A stretch of DNA of 9,752 bases, from contig DKTR01000021.1 of assembly GCA_002473385.1 (NCBI GenBank), forward strand, positions 1-9,752, given 5' to 3'. Both the position numbers and the translations under genes were made by a program. The stretch is from Lachnospiraceae bacterium UBA7225 (GTDB lineage: Bacteria > Bacillota > Clostridia > Lachnospirales > Lachnospiraceae). Under the pieces are notes generated by a model. The model was not told the origin of the DNA. It saw nothing but the letters and a program-made list of their open reading frames with translations, and did not search any database. This document shows, piece by piece, positions 1-6,664 of this stretch (position 1 is its first letter; every line of letters begins with the position of its first letter).

Positions 1-86
1 CCGCAGAATACGCAGACTTTCTTTCTTCTGCGTCCGCCTCTTCTCTTCATCGGAGAATCTGCTCTATCGCCTTTTGTATAAGCCAT
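1..86 (-). CDS. rpsR: 30S ribosomal protein S18, N-terminal part (runs off the left edge)
   Basis: Only the first 28 codons are present, starting at the ATG at 84-86. The peptide begins MAYTKGDRADSPMKRRGG and continues with a basic run ending VCVFC, the typical N-terminus of Gram-positive S18. S18 binds the small-subunit platform together with S6, which is encoded two genes upstream. The Cys-x2-Cys pair (residues 25 and 28) fits the zinc-binding (C+) form of S18, though the remaining ligands lie outside the window. A strong ribosome binding site, AAGGAGGG at 95-102, sits 8 nt before the start. The gene follows ssb after 36 nt and should be co-transcribed with ssb and rpsF. The identification is firm; the C-terminus cannot be seen. 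Confidence 0.95.
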   Translation of the reverse strand, partial: MAYTKGDRADSPMKRRGGRRRKKVCVFC

Positions 87-122
87 GCTCTTTTCCCTCC
101 TTAAATATTAATTAAGGGTGCT

Positions 123-590
123 CTAGTTAAACGGAAGCTCCTCGTCAATACCATCCGGTATATTCATGAAGCCATCGCCGGATGCTGCGCTCGGAACCGG
201 TCTGCCCGGAGCGGGAGTAGAACGCTGATAACTCTGGTATCCGCCGTCGGATGCTCCCTGGGAAGCATTCTTGCTCTCTGCAAACTCCTGGTCTTCCACT
301 ACAACATCGGTCGTATATACTTTTACACCATCTTTATTTGTGTAGCTGCCGGTCTGGATACGTCCGGTAACTACCACCTTCAGGCCCTGACGGAAATACT
401 TTTCTGCAAACTCAGCGCTTCTTCCAAATGCAACGCATCCGATAAAATCTGCTGTCTGATCGCTTCCTTCCCGGCGGAATCTGCGGTCTACTGCCAGTGT
501 ATATCTGGCAACTGCGGTTGCATTTTCACCTGCAGAATAGCGTACTTCCGGATCTCTTGTCAGGCGACCCATTAAAATAACTTTATTCAT
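123..590 (-). CDS. ssb: Single-stranded DNA-binding protein
   Basis: This 155-residue protein coats single-stranded DNA during replication, recombination and repair and recruits partner proteins through its C-terminal tip. Residues 1-105 form the OB-fold: the start MNKVILMGRLTRDPE, then TLAVDRRFRR, DFIGCVAFGR and the VVVTGRIQTGSY segment are standard SSB landmarks. Residues 106-145 are a low-complexity linker rich in Ser, Gly, Gln and Pro. The tail is acidic and ends DEELPFN, close to the usual D-D-I/L-P-F tip but with one extra Asn after Phe. The ATG at 588-590 is preceded by GAGGAG at 597-602, 6 nt away. The gene lies 19 nt after rpsF and 36 nt before rpsR, the usual order in Firmicutes. 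Confidence 0.97.
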   Translation of the reverse strand: MNKVILMGRLTRDPEVRYSAGENATAVARYTLAVDRRFRREGSDQTADFIGCVAFGRSAEFAEKYFRQGLKVVVTGRIQTGSYTNKDGVKVYTTDVVVEDQEFAESKNASQGASDGGYQSYQRSTPAPGRPVPSAASGDGFMNIPDGIDEELPFN

Positions 591-609
591 TCTGATCTCC
601 TCTTATTAT

Positions 610-897
610 CTATGCGTCCTGTCTAACACACAAATATCTGAGAACATTTTCCATGATACGAACATGTCTTTCGAGCTCTGCCGGGCAGTCTGCCTCTGCT
701 TCAAACTGGATGAAGTAGTAGTACCCTTCGCTCATCTTCTGAATTTCGTATGCAAGTTTTTTCTTGCCCCACTCATCCACATTCGTGATGGTTCCGTTGT
801 AACGGGTAATGTATTCTTTTACCTTCTCAACGGTAGCAGTTCTTGCGTCGTCCTCAATCTTTGCGTTGACAACAACAGCCAATTCATACTTGTTCAT
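610..897 (-). CDS. rpsF: 30S ribosomal protein S6
   Basis: The product is 95 residues, normal for bacterial S6, which joins the platform of the small subunit as a heterodimer with S18. The start MNKYELAVVVNA, the central DEWGKKKLAYEIQKMSEGYYYF block and the late ERHVRIMENVLRYL helix are characteristic. It is the first gene of an rpsF-ssb-rpsR operon with its own promoter. The start ATG at 895-897 is fixed by a near-perfect Shine-Dalgarno, AAGGAGGTG at 906-914, spaced 8 nt. The stop is TAG and ssb follows after 19 nt. The leader in front may be a site of feedback control by the S6:S18 complex. Identification is certain. Confidence 0.97.
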   Translation of the reverse strand: MNKYELAVVVNAKIEDDARTATVEKVKEYITRYNGTITNVDEWGKKKLAYEIQKMSEGYYYFIQFEAEADCPAELERHVRIMENVLRYLCVRQDA

Positions 898-967
898 GCG
901 TTTTGCACCTCCTTATGGACTCTGGCCCCTATTTCACATAGGAGCAAGGAATTAAATATATCACGAA
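898..967 (-). promoter_or_regulatory. rpsF 5' leader with a fold that covers the Shine-Dalgarno sequence
   Basis: Counting from the predicted transcription start near 966, the leader is about 70 nt. On the minus strand it can form a 7-bp hairpin between 938-944 and 926-932 (one G-U pair, loop 933-937). Outside it, UCCUU at 946-950 is complementary to AAGGA at 910-914, the core of the rpsF ribosome binding site. An unpaired stretch of 11 nt (915-925, containing CCAGAG) lies on the 3' side. A folded leader would therefore hide the ribosome binding site. rpsF leaders in many bacteria are bound by S6:S18 through a structured motif with a CCG bulge. I do not see CCG here, only CCA, so the match to that motif is an inference. 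Confidence 0.45.
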
Positions 968-972
968 ACCAT

Positions 973-1001
973 ATTTTAGCATATGCTGCGCGGTTTTTCA
1001 A
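973..1001 (-). promoter_or_regulatory. Sigma-A-type promoter of the rpsF-ssb-rpsR operon
   Basis: Read on the minus strand, the -35 box TTGAAA (996-1001) and the -10 box TAAAAT (973-978) are separated by exactly 17 nt. Each box differs from the consensus at one position (TTGACA, TATAAT). The stretch just upstream, about 1002-1038, is made of A and T runs typical of an UP element, as expected for a strongly expressed ribosomal-protein operon. The transcription start should fall near 966. The position between a terminator and rpsF supports the call. Confidence 0.85.
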
Positions 1002-1029
1002 GCTTTTTGAGAGTTTTTTCGAGAAAAAT

Positions 1030-1082
1030 TTTACAAAAAGCTGTTGCTCCGGCAGAATATTTCATCTGCTTTCACAACAGCT
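1030..1082 (-). terminator. Rho-independent terminator of the transporter operon
   Basis: On the minus strand an 8-bp outer stem AGCTGTTG (1075-1082) pairs with CAACAGCT (1039-1046). An inner 5-bp stem GCAGA/TCTGC (about 1066-1070 with 1053-1057) lies inside it, separated by small internal loops. The outer stem is followed at once by a T run (1035-1039) and, after a short break, a second T-rich stretch. It sits about 50 nt after the stop of the binding-protein gene and just upstream of the rpsF promoter, which is where the long operon should end. Confidence 0.8.
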
Positions 1083-1133
1083 CTCGCATTTACCTTACTT
1101 TGCTATAAAAATACCATTCAATGATATGGCAGC

Positions 1134-2675
1134 TTATTCAAAATATGCCTCATGATAGTATAAGTAGCTGCCCTTTTGAACCACGCCCTTCAGAGAAGTT
1201 GTCGTATATTTGTAAACCGGCACAACATATTCCGGAATCCAGAATACATTATCAAGAACCATCTGATCCGCTTCCTGGTAAGCAGCCTTTCTTGCTTCCA
1301 TATCAGGATTTGCCATTGCATCTTCCAGAATACCCTGCCACTTGGCGAACTCATCTGCGCAGCCACCCTCATCAATATTCATCAGACCAATAACATTGTC
1401 ACTGAAATACAGTCCCAGAACTTCGCCTTCTCCACCGCCAAGGGAACGAAGATACATATCAAATTCATCCGGTGCATTCATTAACTTATCTGTCGTTGTA
1501 GCACTGTCATACGTCGTGATCTGCAGAGTGATTCCCAATGCGCCAAACATATTGTTTAACTGCTCTGCAACTGCCGGTCTGCTGCTTGCATCATTTACAA
1601 TCATTCTAAGCGTAAGCTGTGACGGGTCTACACCTGCTTCATCAAACAATTCCTGTGCTTTCTCTACATTTGTCTCATATGGCCACTCCAGATCGCTGTA
1701 GCCAAGACCGCTCGGAGAGAACATGCTGTTATGAACATTACCTACACCATTCAGAGCGCCTTCAATAATAGTTTGTCTATCAACAAGGTATGCCAGCGCC
1801 TGACGTACACGCAGATCCTGGAAAATTTCAGATCTGTGATTGATACCAATATAATGGATACTTGTTCCATCAATCTCATAAATGTTAATATTTTCGTCTG
1901 CCTGCGCATTCTCCAGTGTAGTTCCGTTTCCGCCCATTACATCAATGCCGCCTGTCTGCAGTTCCATTAACTGTACAGAGGACTCTGTGATGATACGCAC
2001 GATAACATTTGCAATATACGGTGTTCCTTCATGATAATATTCATTTGCTTTCAACTGGATATCTTCTCCGGAATTCCACTCTACGATAGAGAACGGACCT
2101 GTGCTGACCGGTTTTGTCCAGAAATCGGTACCGTTTGCCTCTGCCTCTTCGTATGCCTTCTGGCTATAAATACCTACAGAATTATATCCACAGAAAAGAG
2201 ATCTCCAGAGATACGTTTCTGTATTAAAGGGAACTCTGACCGTATAATCATCCTGCGCTTCCAGATTATCAAAATCTACAAAGCTGTAAAGTGGCTCATA
2301 ATAATCACGTCCAACCTGCATAGACCATACTACATCAGATGCCTTCAGTTCTTCACCTGTGCTGAACATTACGCCTTCTTTCAGATGAACAGTAAGCCCC
2401 ATTCCATCCTCGTCCTCTTCGATGCTGTCCGCAAGCTGATACTCGTACTCGCTTCCATCATTGAGCAGCAGCCCCTCCAAGAAAAGCTTTCTCACTTCGA
2501 TCGCCACGTCCATATCATTATCATATTTCAGTGTTCCCGGATCACCATCCAGCGCAATAGTCAGTGTATCTTTGGCACTCACAATTTCCTCCGCCGATGC
2601 TGAGACAGCGCCTCCGACAGCCGTAACTGCCAACGCCATAGATGCAATTAATAAAGCTGCAAATTTCTTTTTCAT
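1134..2675 (-). CDS. ABC transporter substrate-binding protein, family 5 (peptide type), without lipobox Cys
   Basis: This 513-residue exported protein should capture the solute outside the membrane and deliver it to the permeases encoded upstream. I chose the ATG at 2673-2675 over an in-frame ATG 33 nt upstream because AGGAGG (2683-2688) sits 7 nt before it and the protein then begins with a proper signal peptide: MKKKF, a hydrophobic stretch to about residue 20, and a type I cleavage site ASA|EE after residue 28. Family 5 landmarks are STGPF (191-195) and DLRVRQALAYLVDR (287-300). Length is normal for the family. In Gram-positives such proteins are usually lipoproteins; here the would-be lipobox reads VTAV (17-20), with Val in place of Cys. 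The gene is last in the operon, 132 nt after the second ATPase. The ligand is unknown: family 5 proteins bind peptides, nickel complexes, opines and some sugars. Confidence 0.9.
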   Translation of the reverse strand: MKKKFAALLIASMALAVTAVGGAVSASAEEIVSAKDTLTIALDGDPGTLKYDNDMDVAIEVRKLFLEGLLLNDGSEYEYQLADSIEEDEDGMGLTVHLKEGVMFSTGEELKASDVVWSMQVGRDYYEPLYSFVDFDNLEAQDDYTVRVPFNTETYLWRSLFCGYNSVGIYSQKAYEEAEANGTDFWTKPVSTGPFSIVEWNSGEDIQLKANEYYHEGTPYIANVIVRIITESSVQLMELQTGGIDVMGGNGTTLENAQADENINIYEIDGTSIHYIGINHRSEIFQDLRVRQALAYLVDRQTIIEGALNGVGNVHNSMFSPSGLGYSDLEWPYETNVEKAQELFDEAGVDPSQLTLRMIVNDASSRPAVAEQLNNMFGALGITLQITTYDSATTTDKLMNAPDEFDMYLRSLGGGEGEVLGLYFSDNVIGLMNIDEGGCADEFAKWQGILEDAMANPDMEARKAAYQEADQMVLDNVFWIPEYVVPVYKYTTTSLKGVVQKGSYLYYHEAYFE

Positions 2676-2769
2676 TTTACTACCTCCTGTTTTCTTATGT
2701 TTTTTCAAAATCTTTACCCTTTGTTCTATGTGATTTTCCTGTTTTCCAGCGGTAAAATCCCCCCTTTTA

Positions 2770-2789
2770 TCTCTCGAATTTCCGAGAGA
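2770..2789 (-). promoter_or_regulatory. Hairpin in the spacer before the binding-protein gene
   Basis: The 132-nt spacer 2676-2807 holds a perfect 7-bp inverted repeat, CTCTCG/CGAGAG plus a closing A-T pair, with a 6-nt loop (2777-2782). On the minus strand it starts 18 nt after the stop of the ATPase gene and is followed by ATAAAAGGGGGG, not a T run, so it is not a standard terminator. A stem here could slow decay or partly stop transcription, letting the binding protein be made in different amounts from the membrane parts. I found no convincing promoter in the spacer. Confidence 0.45.
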
Positions 2790-2807
2790 CTATTATCTAT
2801 TAATGCT

Positions 2808-3749
2808 TTACACATTAACGCATCTTACCCAGTGCCCTTCAGATACTTCCCGCAGTTCCGGAGTCTGTGAAAAACAGGCTTCCGTTGCATACGCGCATCT
2901 TGAAGCAAATCTGCATCCCGGTTTCGGATCGATCGGCGATGTCACCTCACCTTTCAGAATTACGCGTTCCTTTCTCTGTTCAATATCTGGGACCGGGACC
3001 GCGCTGAGCAGCGCTTTCGTATATGGGTTCAGCGGATTTGCAAACAGCTCCTCTGAATCCGCGAATTCCACAACCTGTCCAAGATACATGACCAGAATTT
3101 TATCCGAAATGTATTTCACTACTGCAAGATCATGGGTAATAAACATATATGTCAGATTCATTTTTTCTTGAATTTCCTGCAGGAGATTTAAAATCTGGGC
3201 CTGAATCGACACGTCAAGTGCTGATACCGGTTCGTCACACACAATAAATCTCGGATTAATGGAAAGAGCTCTTCCGATACCGATTCTCTGTCTCCGTCCG
3301 CCATCCAGCTCATGCGGAAATGTATTCACCAGACGTTCAGCGAGTCCGACCATTTCCATAATTTCATATACTTTTTCTTCCCGCTCCCTAACCTTTAAAT
3401 TCTGCTGGATCAGAAGCGGCTCCTCTAAAGCCTGAAATACAGTATATTTCGGATTCAGTGATGAATATGGATCCTGAAAGATCATCTGCATCTCGCTTCT
3501 CAGCTCACTCAGACGTTTCCTGTCAGGTTTTGTCACATCCTCACCCTTATAAATAATCTTTCCATCGGTACTGTCAAGAAGATGTATCATAACTCTTCCC
3601 AATGTGGATTTGCCACATCCCGATTCCCCGACAACTCCTATTGTTTTGCCTTCCTCAATGGAAAACGATACATCATCCACAGCATGAAGGATACCACCAT
3701 GTGATTTAAAATATTTTTTGAGATGTTCCACACGTAAGAACGAATCCAT
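2808..3749 (-). CDS. dppF: Dipeptide/oligopeptide ABC transporter ATP-binding protein, DppF/OppF type
   Basis: This is one of the two cytoplasmic ATPases that power the importer (313 residues). Visible motifs are Walker A GESGCGKST (41-49), the Q-loop in MIFQDP (Gln92), the signature LDGGRRQR (148-155), Walker B FIVCDEP (168-174), the D-loop SALD and the switch His206 in FITHD. The signature has Asp where most ABC proteins have Ser, a variant I recall in DppF/OppF-type subunits. The C-terminal oligopeptide-transporter domain carries Cys279, Cys285, Cys292 and Cys310, spaced x5, x6, x17, the pattern that can hold a 4Fe-4S cluster in this family. The start ATG at 3747-3749 has AAGGAG at 3761-3766, a rather long 11-nt spacing. 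It follows the sister ATPase by 21 nt. Confidence 0.93.
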   Translation of the reverse strand: MDSFLRVEHLKKYFKSHGGILHAVDDVSFSIEEGKTIGVVGESGCGKSTLGRVMIHLLDSTDGKIIYKGEDVTKPDRKRLSELRSEMQMIFQDPYSSLNPKYTVFQALEEPLLIQQNLKVREREEKVYEIMEMVGLAERLVNTFPHELDGGRRQRIGIGRALSINPRFIVCDEPVSALDVSIQAQILNLLQEIQEKMNLTYMFITHDLAVVKYISDKILVMYLGQVVEFADSEELFANPLNPYTKALLSAVPVPDIEQRKERVILKGEVTSPIDPKPGCRFASRCAYATEACFSQTPELREVSEGHWVRCVNV

Positions 3750-3770
3750 ATGGTTACTATCTCCTTTCCT

Positions 3771-4754
3771 TTATCTTTTCTGAGGACAAAAGCATCTCAC
3801 AAAATGTCCATCTTCCAGTTCCAAAAGCTTCGGCTCTTCCTGTCTGCATTTTTCTGTACAATACTGGCAGCGCGGCTGGAACTTACATCCCTTCGGAAGA
3901 TCCGTCGGATCAGGCATCATGCCTGGTATCGGCTGCAGTTTCTGGGAAGAATTTCTGAGATCCGGCAATGAATTAAACAGACCTATCGTATATGGATGCG
4001 CCATATTCTTATATATATGCCTGAAGTTTCCTCTCTCTACAATCTGCCCCGCATACACGACACATACTTCGTCACACATCTCCGCGACAACACCCAGATC
4101 ATGCGTAATCAGCAGCATGGAAGTTCCAAGTGTCTGTTTCAGTTCATTAATCATACTTAAAATCTGAGACTGTATAGTCACATCCAATGCAGTTGTCGGT
4201 TCATCCGCAATCAGGAACTCAGGCTGACATGCCAGAGCGATTGCAATGACTACTCTCTGTTTCATTCCGCCGGAAAACTGATGGGGATACTCATTATATC
4301 TTTCTGACGGTATTCCTACCATTTCCAGAAGCTCACCAGCTTTGCGGATTGCTTCCTCATGGCTGAGATTATCGTGCAGCTTTAATACCTCTTCTATCTG
4401 CCTGCCTACCGTATCAATCGGATTTAATGCTGTCATCGGATCCTGGAAAATCATCGATATCTTACTACCACGAATCTTTCGCAGCTCCCGCTCCGGAAGC
4501 TTTCTCAGATCCCGTCCCTCGAATTCAATCTTTCCGGATACCACTTTCCCCTGCGGTTTCGGTACAATTCCCATAATGCTGTAAGCCGTTGTCGTTTTTC
4601 CCGCGCCGGTTTCGCCGACAAGCCCCAGCGTGGTCCCTTTCTTTATAGAAAAAGACATTCCATTCACCGCTTTCGCTGTTCCGATATCTTTGGATGAATA
4701 TTCAACGCTTAAATTTTCAACTGATAAAATAACTTCTTTGTTTTCTGCACTCAT
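3771..4754 (-). CDS. dppD: Dipeptide/oligopeptide ABC transporter ATP-binding protein, DppD/OppD type
   Basis: This 327-residue protein is the partner ATPase of the importer. It has Walker A GETGAGKTT (47-55), the Q-loop Gln104 in MIFQDP, the canonical signature FSGGMKQR (160-167), Walker B FLIADEP with Asp184 and Glu185, the D-loop TALD and the switch His218 in LLITHD. The C-terminal domain has PIPGMMPDPTDLPKGC and cysteines 290, 296, 303 and 321 in the same x5, x6, x17 spacing as in the DppF-type partner, plus extra Cys299 and Cys323. The ATG at 4752-4754 follows AGGAG (4762-4766) by 7 nt. The stop codon of the preceding permease directly abuts this site (TGATAGGAG), giving tight coupling. 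Calling it Dpp rather than Opp is a convention; the substrate is unknown. Confidence 0.94.
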   Translation of the reverse strand: MSAENKEVILSVENLSVEYSSKDIGTAKAVNGMSFSIKKGTTLGLVGETGAGKTTTAYSIMGIVPKPQGKVVSGKIEFEGRDLRKLPERELRKIRGSKISMIFQDPMTALNPIDTVGRQIEEVLKLHDNLSHEEAIRKAGELLEMVGIPSERYNEYPHQFSGGMKQRVVIAIALACQPEFLIADEPTTALDVTIQSQILSMINELKQTLGTSMLLITHDLGVVAEMCDEVCVVYAGQIVERGNFRHIYKNMAHPYTIGLFNSLPDLRNSSQKLQPIPGMMPDPTDLPKGCKFQPRCQYCTEKCRQEEPKLLELEDGHFVRCFCPQKR

Positions 4755-4767
4755 TACTTTTCTCCTA

Positions 4768-5655
4768 TCAGGCTTTCAGTCGCGGGTCAAGTGCATCTCT
4801 GAGTCCGTCTCCGAGGAAGTTTAGGGAAAGAACCAGAATCGCGATACAGATTCCCGGGAATGTAATCATGTACGGATACTGCAGAATGTAGGCTCTTCCT
4901 GCGGAAAGCATTGAGCCCCATTCCGGTGTCGGCGGCTGCACGCCAAGTCCCAGAAAGCTAAGACTGGCAACCGTAGTAATTGCGGAGGCAACGCCCATCG
5001 TGACACGTACAATTAACGGTGATAACGCATTTGGAAGTACGTGCTTAAATACAATACGTGGAACACTTGCATCTATAGATATGGCTGCTTCCACATATTC
5101 TTTTTCCTTCACCTGCAGGATCGGTGCCCGGACAATGCGGGCATATCCTGGAATTTCCGAAATACCAACCGCGATCAGCGCATTTGTAATTCCATTTCCA
5201 AGCACTGCGCAGATGGTAATCGCCAGCAGCATACTCGGCATAGAACCCATAATATCCATGATACGCATAATTACATTGTCAATTTTTCCTCCGTAATATC
5301 CGGCGATTGCCCCAAGGACTGTACCGATTATCGCGCCAAAGCCCGCTGCCAGCACGCCCACCATCAGACTAATTCTTCCGCCGTACAACAGTCTGCTGAA
5401 GATATCTCTTCCCAGATTATCTGTTCCGCACAGATACGTCAGATTCGGAGAAATAAATTTTCTGCTGACATCCTGATCGTCAAAGCCAAACGGTGCAATC
5501 AACGGTGCCAGCAGACACACCACCAGCATTGCGGCAAAAATGACCAGACCAATCATAGCCAGTTTGTTTCTTGAAAGCTGCACCATCACTTCTTTAAACA
5601 TACTTCTGCGTTTAATCCGCCTGTGCTTTCCTTTCACTCCAGAATTCATTTTCAT
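4768..5655 (-). CDS. dppC: Dipeptide/oligopeptide ABC transporter permease, DppC/OppC type
   Basis: This 295-residue inner-membrane protein forms half of the translocation channel. A basic N-terminal tail (1-30) leads into the first membrane helix (about 31-56). The conserved GTDNLGRD is at 77-84, then further hydrophobic segments follow. The EAA coupling loop spans about 187-213 (YVEAAISIDAS ... HVLPNALSPL), followed by SLSFLGLGVQPPTPEWG and the ending DALDPRLKA. The EAA loop has Asp195 where nearly all family members have Gly. I chose the ATG at 5653-5655 because AGGAGG (5663-5668) is 7 nt upstream; a GTG at 5656-5658 and a second ATG at 5647-5649 are alternatives. The gene starts 16 nt after the stop of the other permease, and its own stop abuts the ribosome binding site of the ATPase gene. 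Confidence 0.92.
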   Translation of the reverse strand: MKMNSGVKGKHRRIKRRSMFKEVMVQLSRNKLAMIGLVIFAAMLVVCLLAPLIAPFGFDDQDVSRKFISPNLTYLCGTDNLGRDIFSRLLYGGRISLMVGVLAAGFGAIIGTVLGAIAGYYGGKIDNVIMRIMDIMGSMPSMLLAITICAVLGNGITNALIAVGISEIPGYARIVRAPILQVKEKEYVEAAISIDASVPRIVFKHVLPNALSPLIVRVTMGVASAITTVASLSFLGLGVQPPTPEWGSMLSAGRAYILQYPYMITFPGICIAILVLSLNFLGDGLRDALDPRLKA

Positions 5656-5671
5656 CACTTCCCCTCCTCAT

Positions 5672-6641
5672 CTACGCCACCTTTTTCTGCTTTTTCGATC
5701 TCTTCGATTCTTCTATGTACTGTGCTTTGATCCTCGGCTCAACATAGGCAAACGCAATATCAATAATCAGATATACCAGACTATATGCAATCGCAAGGAT
5801 AAATACCGCACATCTGACCTGCGGATAATCACGGTTGTTGATTCCCTCTACCATCAGACGCCCAAGACCCGGAATCGAAAAAATACTTTCAATGATAACT
5901 GTTCCCGAAAGCGTATTTCCAAATAAACTTCCAATTCCGTTAATAATCGGAATCAAAGCATTGCGGAAAACATGATGCCAGATAATAGTTCCTTCTTTCT
6001 GTCCTTTGGCACGGGCTGTTCTGACATAATCCTGGCGCATACAGTCAAGCATACTTGATCTGGTGTACCGCATGATCGTCGCAGCCGACATCAGCCCCAT
6101 TGATGTTGCCGGGAGCACCCAGTATCTCGGACCGTACCAGCCGGATACCGGAAACCATTTTAAATTTACTGCAAAAGCCAGAATCATCAGCAATGCCATC
6201 CAGAAGCTCGGAATGGAAACTCCGATCATTCCCACTACTCTTGCCAGCGAATCTATCCAGCCCCCCCTGCTTCACAGCCGCCAGAACTCCCAGAAAAACA
6301 CCTATCACGGACGCTATGATCGTCAGCAGCACTGCCATCAGCAAGGTTGTCGGGAAACGATCCATAACCTTCGTAAGTACCGGTTCATCCGTTTTATAGG
6401 ATGTACCAAAATCGCCTTTCGTGATGATTCCACCCATCCATCGAAAATACTGGACTACTACCGGGTCATTTAATCCCTGTTCTTCTCTCCACTGTTCCTT
6501 TACTTCTTCGGATACATTTTCTCCAAATCTGGTATCCGCAGGATCACCCGGTGTCAGCGACAACAGTGTAAAAATGATAATTGACACCCCTATAATAACC
6601 GGGATCAGAGATATCAGTCTTTTAATGACGTACCTGTACAT
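5672..6641 (-). pseudogene. dppB: Dipeptide/oligopeptide ABC transporter permease, DppB/OppB type, interrupted by a frameshift in a poly-G tract
   Basis: The first 127 residues from the ATG at 6639-6641 are a normal DppB start: one membrane helix near 8-30, LLSLTPGDPAD, GDFGTSYKTDEPV and a second hydrophobic stretch ending AAVKQGG. The frame then breaks at a run of seven G (plus-strand C at 6261-6267). As written, translation goes on through about 71 unrelated residues to a stop at 6045. Removing one G restores WIDSLARVVGMIGVSIPSFW and the rest of a standard permease of 322 residues, with the EAA loop near 205-231 and IFSIPGLGRLMVEGI after it, ending at TAG 5672-5674. AAGGAG at 6647-6652 lies 5 nt before the ATG; a GTG at 6666-6668 overlapping the lyase stop is possible. 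The rest of the gene looks intact, so this is a sequencing error, a recent mutation, or a slippage switch. Confidence 0.88.
6261..6267 (-). repeat. Poly-G tract (seven G on the coding strand) at the permease frameshift
   Basis: Seven consecutive G residues on the minus strand fall exactly where the two reading frames of the DppB-type permease meet. Six G would give one open frame; eight would bring a stop codon two codons after the tract. Such tracts are prone to slippage during replication, transcription and sequencing. Confidence 0.85.
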
Positions 6642-6664
6642 ACCTGCTCCTTTCGACGATGTAA

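Noticed and set aside
1107..1127. A second weak hairpin (6 bp, loop 1117-1121) followed by a T run just after the binding-protein stop
   Set aside because: The stem is short and AT-rich with a G-U pair. It may help termination, but the stronger bipartite hairpin at 1039-1082 explains the operon end better.
664..1155. Plus-strand open frame across rpsF and its promoter (163 codons)
   Set aside because: It lies antisense to rpsF, the promoter and the terminator, has no recognisable domain and no ribosome binding site. It is a chance frame, as are the other plus-strand frames opposite the operon genes.
2676..2760. A possible promoter in the spacer before the binding-protein gene
   Set aside because: Several A/T-rich hexamers are present, but no pair of -35 and -10 boxes with acceptable spacing and match was found.
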